Shown: piece after piece, positions 55,578 to 63,325 of the stretch
Position numbering within the stretch: position 1 is the first letter of the stretch
How the letters are laid out: each line of letters begins with the position of its first letter
Origin: Formosa undariae
Lineage (GTDB): Bacteria > Bacteroidota > Bacteroidia > Flavobacteriales > Flavobacteriaceae
Assembly: GCF_042427615.1 (NCBI RefSeq)
Contig: NZ_JBHMEZ010000003.1
Span: forward strand, 620,001-684,000
Direction of reading: 5' to 3'
Length of the DNA stretch: 64,000 nt
The notes under the pieces: generated by a model
Databases searched by the model: none
Told to the model about the DNA's origin: nothing
The model's input: only the letters and a program-made list of their open reading frames with translations
Made by a program: the position numbers and the translations under genes

Positions 55578-57023
55578 TTATTTGCCGATATACTTTAACG
55601 TGTTATCTGTACCTAAATTGGTAATTTGTCCTTTAGATTCGCCTGTAACTCCAGAACTTTTATGTGATAGATATACCGGATATTCGGTAAGATTTTGAAT
55701 TTCAAAATCGAAACCTTTAAAATCATTCTGATTAGGAAGATTCCCATGTAATAATCTGATGTTATTTTTCTCGCCACCAACTTTAATTTTTAAGCCTTTA
55801 TTTACGCCTTCACTTGAACCACGAAGTGTAATTTTATGCTGACTTCCGCCAATATAAGCAACAGCGCCTGTGCCGTTATAGTACGGTTCTTTTGATGGAA
55901 TAAGTGTAATATCTGCGTTATATCCTTTATCTCTTTCGTAAGTTGACGCGTATGCTGGTCCGTGTGTAACATCGGCTTTGCAATTCACTAAATCACCCGA
56001 CCCTAACGAGAATCCGTTTTCGCAACCAATAGCCACGCAACCTTCAACATATTTTTTTCCAGTAGCATGTGCAATCGTCACACCCGTTCTCATATATTTT
56101 ACGGTACAATTTAAAACAGTAACGTTAGATGTTCCGCGTCTGTATTGTTTTCCATCAATTATAGTTTCACCTCCATCGTAAGCACGAATCCCAGCTTCTC
56201 CAGTACTTAACATATATCCTTTTGGAAGTGTATACCCCCAAACCGTCATAAAATTTACATCGAAGGCTGGTCCAGATGTTTCAGCAAGCATGTCGTCGGT
56301 TTTACGAACTTCTCCTTCAACTTCACAACCTTCAATAATTGGATTATTAGCAGCCTGCATAAAAATACAATGGCCGTAACTTCTATGAATAAACTTTGAA
56401 TTTTTAAGATGATTAGATTCCCCTCGAATTAAACATGCGCTATGTTTGCGATGCGGAATTACCGATTTCCCACCTTTTCCAAAAGCATCGCCATAACCAT
56501 AAGGAAAAGATCCTTTGGTGGTGACATGAAACCCTTCAATTTTATTATGCGATCCATCCATAACAATATTTGTAGCGCGACGTGTTGGTGCATCATGTAC
56601 CGACCCCAAATCTACAAGCGTTAAGTTTTTAAGCACATTCTTATTTCCTATAATTTGTATTTCGTGAATTTGATTATTACCATAGGCTTGCATCACCTTA
56701 GTGTCTACATTAATGGTCACACCTGTAAAATCGTAAGTACTATTATTCCCTTCAAAAAGTAACAATACCTTACTTGTGTTTTTAATTTTAGTTTCTTGAG
56801 TATATAACCCATTTTTTACATCTTCGGCAGTAATGGAATACACTCCCGGTTTCATTTTTATATTGACATTATCAGCAGCTAAATACGATTTTAATTCTTG
56901 TAAAGACTGCACAGTCGTTTGTGCTTGTATTTGCAATCCTGTTAAACCAAAAATGGCAAAACAAAGAAGTGCTATTAATTTTGAAGAGGAATACGTTTTG
57001 AAATTGAAACGGGGTTTAGTCAT
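55578..57023 (-). CDS. Secreted parallel beta-helix protein D
   Basis: The 481-aa product has a signal peptide ending at IQAQ. It has family blocks KMKPGVYSITAEDVKNG (about 56-72), SFPYGYGDAFGKGG (172-185), HRKHSACLIRG (191-201), RSYGHCIFMQA (214-224), and EVRKTDDMLAETSGPAFD (238-255). It retains all residues shared by A and B, and adds an insertion (SVHDAPTRRATN) before the helix core plus a KQYRRGTSN stretch. First gene of the operon 57023-51017, directly behind operator j. With xylosidases downstream, an endo-acting role on the polymer is plausible. It has not been placed in a CAZy family from sequence alone; candidates are lyases of the PL6 type or GH174-type fucanases. Confidence 0.8.
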   Translation of the reverse strand: MTKPRFNFKTYSSSKLIALLCFAIFGLTGLQIQAQTTVQSLQELKSYLAADNVNIKMKPGVYSITAEDVKNGLYTQETKIKNTSKVLLLFEGNNSTYDFTGVTINVDTKVMQAYGNNQIHEIQIIGNKNVLKNLTLVDLGSVHDAPTRRATNIVMDGSHNKIEGFHVTTKGSFPYGYGDAFGKGGKSVIPHRKHSACLIRGESNHLKNSKFIHRSYGHCIFMQAANNPIIEGCEVEGEVRKTDDMLAETSGPAFDVNFMTVWGYTLPKGYMLSTGEAGIRAYDGGETIIDGKQYRRGTSNVTVLNCTVKYMRTGVTIAHATGKKYVEGCVAIGCENGFSLGSGDLVNCKADVTHGPAYASTYERDKGYNADITLIPSKEPYYNGTGAVAYIGGSQHKITLRGSSEGVNKGLKIKVGGEKNNIRLLHGNLPNQNDFKGFDFEIQNLTEYPVYLSHKSSGVTGESKGQITNLGTDNTLKYIGK

Positions 57024-57092
57024 GTCTTTTTTAGCTTGTTTTAAACACTAATTATTGAAGTAATAAAAATAGTCAAGGTCTCATGATTTGGA

Positions 57093-57124
57093 TATAAACC
57101 ATGGTTCAATTACTATAAATTATA
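57093..57124 (-). promoter_or_regulatory. PUL operator site j (21-bp direct repeat)
   Basis: Minus-strand halves TATAATTTATA and CATGGTTTATA with spacer GTAATTGAAC (21-bp period). It is the cleanest pair, 69 bases before the beta-helix D start. Confidence 0.78.
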
Positions 57125-57137
57125 TGCCTAAACGCAA

Positions 57138-57178
57138 CAAGTGAAGCTAAAGGCCACTAAAACCTATAACTTCACTTG
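57138..57178 (-). terminator. Possible terminator hairpin after GH31
   Basis: The arms CAAGTGAAG and CTTCACTTG pair around a long loop (23 bases), 33 bases beyond the GH31 stop. No T-run follows, so this is weak evidence. Confidence 0.35.
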
Positions 57179-57211
57179 CGCGAATTGAGTTTATCTACAT
57201 TTTAGTAAACT

Positions 57212-59839
57212 TTATAATTTAACTTCTAAATCTGAACCTGAAAAACTCACCGTCTGATTTTGTCCGCCAATCATTTCAACGACTAGCGTCATAGGACTTT
57301 TAGAATAGTCTAAATACTCGCTATTTCCTTTAGTAATTTGAAGTGTTTTAGTGGCTTCGGAATAATTCAATTTAAGTTCTGAATATTCACCATGTTCATA
57401 GTCGTAAGATTCGTTATCATCAAAATATAAGGTGAATGTTGCATCTGCGCCTGGATACACTTTTATACGCAAAGGCTCGTCTGTTTCTTGCGTTGCATAT
57501 TGTACTTTCGGTCCGATTGGAATAATGCTTCCTGCTTTTACGTATAGCGGCGTTTCATCTAGATTTGCTTTCACAGTAATGGCTTTTCCGCCTTCCATTT
57601 TTTCATTTGTCCAGAAGTTATACCACTGTCCTTTTGGGAAATACATTTCTTTCTCGCGTTTCTCATATTCAGTAACGAAACCAACCATAATCGATTCACC
57701 AAAGAATAATTGATCCTTAATCTCCCAAGTATTTTTATCATTTGGATAATGATACGCCAGCGGACTCATAAGCTGCTTACTATTGGTTGTAATTTGCCAA
57801 GCTTGTGAGTAGATATATGGCATCAGCTGATAGCGTAAATCGATAAATTTTCGCGCTGTACTTTCAAATGCATCATCATATCTCCAAATCTCAGTTTCCG
57901 AAACATAGCCATGGATTCTAAAAATCGGACTAAATGTACCAAACTGAAACCAACGCGTTAATAATTCAATAAATTCTGGGTTGGTATATTGACTGTCGAA
58001 CTCCGGATTAATAGATTTTAAATCTCTAAAGAACCCTCCAATATCGTGTGTCCAATATGGAATTCCTGCCATTGTAAAGTTTAAACCTGCAGCTATTTGT
58101 TCAGAAAATTGTTCCCAAGATGCTTCAACATCTCCAGACCATGAAGTAGCCCCGTAACGTTGTTGTCCTGCATATGCAGAGCGTGTTAAATTGAAAACAC
58201 GTTCGTTAGAGAACTCTGCTCTTCTCCCATCGTACATTGCTTTTGTAACTAAAAGTGAATATGGATTTTGAACCTCTTCAAAACGACCAACTGCCGTCAT
58301 TTGGATCGCATCTGTAACCCCTTCAGGTTCCGTCCCATCTAACCAAATAGAGCTTACGCCTTTATGAAACATCGAATCACTTAACATGCGATAAAATCGT
58401 TCACTTACGCCTTCATCATAGACATCTATATAGTTACTACTTTTAATCTTTTTAAGATTATATTTTGCTTCTAAAGCTTCATTTTTCACTTCAGGCCATA
58501 CAGACACCATTAACTTTAAGTTTAAGGATTTTAATTCGTCTACCATAGCATCGGGATCTGGATATTTAGCAGGATCCCATTCTGGGCCTTTCGTTCCTTT
58601 TGGCCAATAGAACCAGTCTTGCACAATATTATCGAAAGGAATATTACGTTCGCGCATCTCATTTGCATTGGCTAACAATTCCTCTTGGTTATGGTAGCGT
58701 TCTCTACATTGCCAAAATCCGTATGCACTTTTAGCAAACATAGGTGCCGTTCCTGTTAATTTTTGATAGCGTGAAATTACAGCTTCCGGATTTTCTCCTT
58801 GCACCAAATAATAATCTATAACATTACCATGCGTACTGCTAAAAACAGTTTTATTGTAGTCTGGTTCGTTATAATATAAATTACCTGGAATTTTAGCACC
58901 TGTATTTTGAAATACTATCTTATACGTTTTTCCTGCTTCTAAATGTTTTTTTCCTGAATAACGTCTAGGCATCCAAATGGTAGAATAATTAATCACATCG
59001 TCGCCATCAATACTTACTTTAATCTCACCGCGCATCCGTCCGCCATTATCACTTAGTGCTAAAAAGTTATATTCGCCAGTTTTGGTTGGAGTAAACGTGG
59101 TTTCACGTCTATTTTTTTCTTCAGCCTCAGATTTCGTAATGTGTGCCGCAACATCTTCTTTTTCTCCGTCGACTGCAACCGTTGACGTTTCTTTAGTTTT
59201 AGCAACTGTTTTAGGTGCTTCAAATTGGATTTCATTTTGAGGCTGATTAAAATCTGTAAGGCTGTAATTATGCCAGTAGATACCATAGCCTTTGGTTGAT
59301 ACTAAAAACGGAACCGCTATTTCTTGATTGTATTGTTGAAGACGAATAGGGACATTTTTCCAATTCATAATACCACTTTGAAACTGCCCTAATCCATACA
59401 ACCCTTCATCGCCAGCATGAAATCCTTGCGAAACAGTATGCTCTGCATTAGCATCCAAGTTTATAAAAGTCTGTTCATTCGTTTCTGAAACTAATTTTTT
59501 ATCGTCTTTAGTTTCATAAGTTATCGTTCCATCGCTATGTACTAACACTTTAAGTAAAGCCGTACTGATGGTTAATTCATTCTCCGTTTCTTTTAATTCC
59601 CAATTCACGTCTTGAGGCTCTAAAACCGTAACATAATCTGGAATTGTTGACACAGGAGTGCCCTTTATTTCTTTTATTACATGAATAATTGCGTCATCAA
59701 TTATTTCAATTTTCAGGATTAAACTATCTTGCTGAATAGTCACAGCATGATCGGTTTTTTCTAGATGATGTTTAAACTTAGAGTTGCAACTTGCCAACAC
59801 CAAGAGAAACATACTTAAGATGCATATGCTCTTTTTCAT
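57212..59839 (-). CDS. GH31 alpha-glycosidase (xylosidase-type) with PA14 insertion, lipoprotein
   Basis: The 875-aa product has a lipoprotein signal (MFLLVLASC, Cys18). An N-terminal beta-sandwich holds GLYGLGQFQSG. A PA14 domain (about 225-335, from FTPTKTGEYNFLALSDNGGR to LYYNEPDYN) is inserted before the barrel. The barrel has the nucleophile motif WLDGTEPE with Asp about 501 and the acid/base SWSGDVEASW with Asp about 570, followed by PYWTHDIGGFF. This architecture matches alpha-xylosidases of the XylI type. It should act on terminal alpha-linked sugars such as alpha-xylose. It is the last gene of an operon with a sulfatase and GH172. The Glu-rich linker before PA14 is a normal feature. 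Confidence 0.92.
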   Translation of the reverse strand: MKKSICILSMFLLVLASCNSKFKHHLEKTDHAVTIQQDSLILKIEIIDDAIIHVIKEIKGTPVSTIPDYVTVLEPQDVNWELKETENELTISTALLKVLVHSDGTITYETKDDKKLVSETNEQTFINLDANAEHTVSQGFHAGDEGLYGLGQFQSGIMNWKNVPIRLQQYNQEIAVPFLVSTKGYGIYWHNYSLTDFNQPQNEIQFEAPKTVAKTKETSTVAVDGEKEDVAAHITKSEAEEKNRRETTFTPTKTGEYNFLALSDNGGRMRGEIKVSIDGDDVINYSTIWMPRRYSGKKHLEAGKTYKIVFQNTGAKIPGNLYYNEPDYNKTVFSSTHGNVIDYYLVQGENPEAVISRYQKLTGTAPMFAKSAYGFWQCRERYHNQEELLANANEMRERNIPFDNIVQDWFYWPKGTKGPEWDPAKYPDPDAMVDELKSLNLKLMVSVWPEVKNEALEAKYNLKKIKSSNYIDVYDEGVSERFYRMLSDSMFHKGVSSIWLDGTEPEGVTDAIQMTAVGRFEEVQNPYSLLVTKAMYDGRRAEFSNERVFNLTRSAYAGQQRYGATSWSGDVEASWEQFSEQIAAGLNFTMAGIPYWTHDIGGFFRDLKSINPEFDSQYTNPEFIELLTRWFQFGTFSPIFRIHGYVSETEIWRYDDAFESTARKFIDLRYQLMPYIYSQAWQITTNSKQLMSPLAYHYPNDKNTWEIKDQLFFGESIMVGFVTEYEKREKEMYFPKGQWYNFWTNEKMEGGKAITVKANLDETPLYVKAGSIIPIGPKVQYATQETDEPLRIKVYPGADATFTLYFDDNESYDYEHGEYSELKLNYSEATKTLQITKGNSEYLDYSKSPMTLVVEMIGGQNQTVSFSGSDLEVKL

Positions 59840-59903
59840 AAAATCTTTTATTAATGGTTAGTTCTAATTATCTTTTTTGGGCTAATAAAACCCGTATTTC
59901 TGC

Positions 59904-61475
59904 TTATCTATTCTGAATTGCCTTCTGATATAAATCTTCAGTTTTCGTCCTTAAGGTCTTTAGAATCTGTTTATGTTCTGGATCGGTTGCTAAATTATTC
60001 TGTTCCGATGGATCAGTAACCATATCATATAATTCCTCAATTTTTGGGGTATGTTCGTAATACACAAAATATTTCCACCGTTCTGTACGCACACCATGTG
60101 CTCTATAAGATTTATTACTGTTTATTAAATTCTGATTTATCTCGTCTACATTTTCTTTGTAACGTTCTTTAAACATATCGACTAAAAACAAATCTTCCAT
60201 AAACACAGCATCACGCCATTGCTCCATATCTTGAGTCTGATTTAATACAGCAGTAAGATCTTTTCCTTGCATACGATTTGAAGGCTCTAAACCCGCTAGC
60301 GACACAATCGTAGAAGCCATATCTACAGAGGAAACCAATGCCTTTTCACGACGTTTACGTTTAGATTCTGGCATACGACCATCGTAAACAATTAGGGGTG
60401 CCTTAACAGATTCATCATACAAAAGACATTTATCGAACAAACCATGTGAACCTTGAAAACGGCCATTATCACTAGTGTAAATAATGATTGTATTTTCAAG
60501 CATCCCTTTTTCTTTTAGCTTATCTACCAATAATCCTACTTGATCATCGACACTGTAACCTTGTGCTGCAAACCGACTGACAAGACGTTGATACATTTCT
60601 GGAGTCGATGACCTTTGGCGGTGCAAATACACGCCTCGAGCATTTTCTTTTACCACCTCTGGTAAATCAGGATTATCACCTTCTACCCAATTGTTAGGCG
60701 CTTCAAATTCATGATCTTTGAATTGCTCATAATGGGGCATATAGACATCTCTGTCTTTATCGTGCTTTACAGCATAAAAACTGACAGATAAACAAAAGGG
60801 TTGGTCTTCTGGTTGCGTCTCTATAAAACGAAGCATGGCCTCTCCAGTCCTTAATGTTCTTCCAGAATTTTCTCGACCTTCCTTAAAGATATTCTGTAAT
60901 TCTACATCACTTTCAGGCCAAGTAACATGCCCCTTATAGTCGTAGGTTTCACTACCAGCAAAATAATCGAAAGTATTGCTTAAATACTGTTTATAAAAGT
61001 GTTCTTTTGGTGTACTCGGTCGCGTTGCTTTTTCGGTAACTGTAAACCCGACCTTACCTACAAAACCTGTTCTATAGCCCGCTTGTTTTAAAATTGCTGG
61101 GTAACTATTTTCAAAATCGGACTGAGACAATGTATAATCGTCTGGTGCTACAAAGCCCACTCTATGATTAGAATTAAAACGTCCAGTAAGCATTGTTACG
61201 CGACTAGGCATACAAATGGCAACTGCATAATAAGCATTATCGAAGGTAACCCCTTCTGCCGATAACTTATCTATATTGGGTGTATTGAACTCCAGTTTAC
61301 CATAGCATCCCATATTATCCCAACGCTGATCGTCGGTCATCAAAAAGATGATGTTTGGCTTTATAATATTAGTGATAGCTGTTTCTATATTATGTTTTCC
61401 ATTCGATTTACACCCTGCCAATAACAGAGCTAAAACGACTAAATTCACTTTAGAAAACCTCTTGATACTTTTCAT
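59904..61475 (-). CDS. S1 family sulfatase (CMPSR), lipoprotein
   Basis: The 523-aa product has a lipoprotein signal (ALLLAGC, Cys22). Motifs are MTDDQRWDNMGCYG (about 46-59), CMPSR with the modified Cys about 88, SFYAVKHDKDRD, YTSDNGRFQGSHGL, and ELYDMVTDPSEQNNL. The usual GKWH block is GKVGFTV here, so the His that normally follows Lys is absent. The substrate pocket may therefore differ from that of the other five sulfatases. It lies between GH172 (21-base gap) and GH31 (64-base gap). It probably desulfates an oligosaccharide before GH31 attack; this is inferred from position only. Confidence 0.92.
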   Translation of the reverse strand: MKSIKRFSKVNLVVLALLLAGCKSNGKHNIETAITNIIKPNIIFLMTDDQRWDNMGCYGKLEFNTPNIDKLSAEGVTFDNAYYAVAICMPSRVTMLTGRFNSNHRVGFVAPDDYTLSQSDFENSYPAILKQAGYRTGFVGKVGFTVTEKATRPSTPKEHFYKQYLSNTFDYFAGSETYDYKGHVTWPESDVELQNIFKEGRENSGRTLRTGEAMLRFIETQPEDQPFCLSVSFYAVKHDKDRDVYMPHYEQFKDHEFEAPNNWVEGDNPDLPEVVKENARGVYLHRQRSSTPEMYQRLVSRFAAQGYSVDDQVGLLVDKLKEKGMLENTIIIYTSDNGRFQGSHGLFDKCLLYDESVKAPLIVYDGRMPESKRKRREKALVSSVDMASTIVSLAGLEPSNRMQGKDLTAVLNQTQDMEQWRDAVFMEDLFLVDMFKERYKENVDEINQNLINSNKSYRAHGVRTERWKYFVYYEHTPKIEELYDMVTDPSEQNNLATDPEHKQILKTLRTKTEDLYQKAIQNR

Positions 61476-61496
61476 GATTTAAAGCTTCTGTTTTTA

Positions 61497-63137
61497 TTAT
61501 TTAGTATTTGGAAATTCTTTTGGTAAAGGCGGCACATTTAAAGCTTCTTGTTCATCCGGAACTCGGTTTGAAGTAGTTTGTTTATCGCCATACCAGTAAA
61601 CACCAACACCATATCCCATTTCACAATCGGTACCACTCCACACTTCCATATCTAATTGTAATGAACTTTCAAAAGGCATTCCATCTAGGGCACGTGTTCG
61701 TGTTTCCGTACTGTACCCCGTCGTATTTTTTTCGTTTGTTGTTTTAGGATTTAATTTATTATACACATACGATCGCGGTTGTGCATGAAACGGATGTTCA
61801 TAAAATTCGGTACTTCTTCCGCCCCAAGAATAAGCGTAATAATCTTCTGTTCCTGTTCCGAAAATGGATGGAAAATCCTCGCCATCAACCCAAATTTTTT
61901 CGTCACCTTCTCCCCACCATCTTTTAACAGGGTTCATTATAGTTAAAGCATCACCAACATAAACACCTCGCCCTTTTAATGTCACATAATTCCAATCGGA
62001 AAACGGACGCGTTGCTACTGGGTATTGTCCATGCCATGCTGCATTAAAATACATACTTTCACTATCCCATTCCCAATCGCCTACGGTTGCCTCTAACGTA
62101 ACATCCACTGGTTTTTTCCCTAAATTTAAGATGGTAATCTTACCCGAGTTTTGATAAGGCATTACCCAACGGCACGACATAGTACCATCGTCTTCTACTG
62201 TTTGATACCACCCTTTAACAGGATTTAAACCAATACCTGTCCCGAAGAAATCACCAATAGGAGTCCAAACGGTTTGTTGTCCATCAAACTCCATTTTTAA
62301 AACGACAGAACGCATTATTTTTGGATCGTTATAATCGCCTAATTTAAGAACAAGGGAACGTACTGCCGCTGTGCCATTAGGCAAAGCAATTGATTCTTCT
62401 TTATTAGACTTTAGCTTCGCTTTAAAGGAAATAGTTTCGCCCTCATTTGTGTTTTTTGGATTTGAAAGTTCTTCACCTATTTTTTCTGTAAGCGGCTTCG
62501 CTTTTTCAAAATCTGCCATAGTAAAAGTTTGAACAGGCGTCCCTTCATCATAAGCTCTGTATGTATATTGAAAAAAGTATGGCTCTTTCAATGCTGTAAT
62601 TTTACAACCTTTGGCATAAGGTATTGGAAAAAATGAAACCCCTGAGCGTAACGATTGATGGGCAAACGGATAAGGAATAAGTCCCGTACCATCAAAAAGG
62701 CTTATCATATTGCCCTCTAGCACGGGTTTAGGATTACCGTCTAAATACACACGAATTATGATATCACTACCTGATTCCAATTGATTAAGCCATGGCGACC
62801 AAACTCTCACAATGGCCCCTGGACCAACATGATCCATTAATACCCATTCTTTTTCGCCATTGGTTTCTTCTGTTCGAATAAAATTGTGATCTCCATTCCC
62901 TTTATTAAAATCGTGATTTGTAAACCATCCAACCGAATCTTCTGGATTTACAGAAGCTCGATTGTAACTACTCGCCTGTTTTAACCTGAAATTTGTTTTT
63001 GGAAAACGTGCTATAGCATCGCGATCAACCATCTCGTTTAATAACGATTCAATGGTTATTTCATCTTTATTCTGCGCAGTACCAACAAGAGTGAATACTA
63101 AAAGAAGTGTACTTAAAATGTATTTTATTGCTTTCAT
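61497..63137 (-). CDS. GH172 (DUF2961) family protein, secreted
   Basis: The 546-aa product has a signal peptide ending at GTAQ. DUF2961 landmarks are SYNRASVNPEDSVGWFTNHDF (about 58-78), MDHVGPGAIVRVWSPW (about 101-116), IGDFFGTG, and the block GEGDEKIWVDGEDFPSIFGTGTEDYY with Glu about 431 in GTGTEDY. Characterised GH172 enzymes act on furanosides (fructofuranose or D-arabinofuranose) with Glu residues at these positions. A furanosidase function is therefore possible, but marine copies are mostly uncharacterised. It is the first gene of the GH31 operon, preceded by a 188-base gap without a clear 21-bp operator, and may belong to a larger unit with the DUF1080 gene upstream. Confidence 0.88.
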   Translation of the reverse strand: MKAIKYILSTLLLVFTLVGTAQNKDEITIESLLNEMVDRDAIARFPKTNFRLKQASSYNRASVNPEDSVGWFTNHDFNKGNGDHNFIRTEETNGEKEWVLMDHVGPGAIVRVWSPWLNQLESGSDIIIRVYLDGNPKPVLEGNMISLFDGTGLIPYPFAHQSLRSGVSFFPIPYAKGCKITALKEPYFFQYTYRAYDEGTPVQTFTMADFEKAKPLTEKIGEELSNPKNTNEGETISFKAKLKSNKEESIALPNGTAAVRSLVLKLGDYNDPKIMRSVVLKMEFDGQQTVWTPIGDFFGTGIGLNPVKGWYQTVEDDGTMSCRWVMPYQNSGKITILNLGKKPVDVTLEATVGDWEWDSESMYFNAAWHGQYPVATRPFSDWNYVTLKGRGVYVGDALTIMNPVKRWWGEGDEKIWVDGEDFPSIFGTGTEDYYAYSWGGRSTEFYEHPFHAQPRSYVYNKLNPKTTNEKNTTGYSTETRTRALDGMPFESSLQLDMEVWSGTDCEMGYGVGVYWYGDKQTTSNRVPDEQEALNVPPLPKEFPNTK

Positions 63138-63325
63138 ATTTTCATGATTTTACATTGTATTTTCTCAATACCTAAAAAAATAACGACTTGTAAATCTGAA
63201 TTTTACGCATTTGCATGCATCAATATCTTAGATCTAAATTTATCCATAGTTTGAGTTAGACAACGCGGTTTACGAGCGCAAAAAAACTAATATTAATATG
63301 CTATTTGTCTTATATTATCCATTAA

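Noticed and set aside
63138..63325. A regulon operator upstream of GH172
   Set aside because: Only a CATAGTTTGAG word on the opposite strand is present, with no second half at 21 bp.
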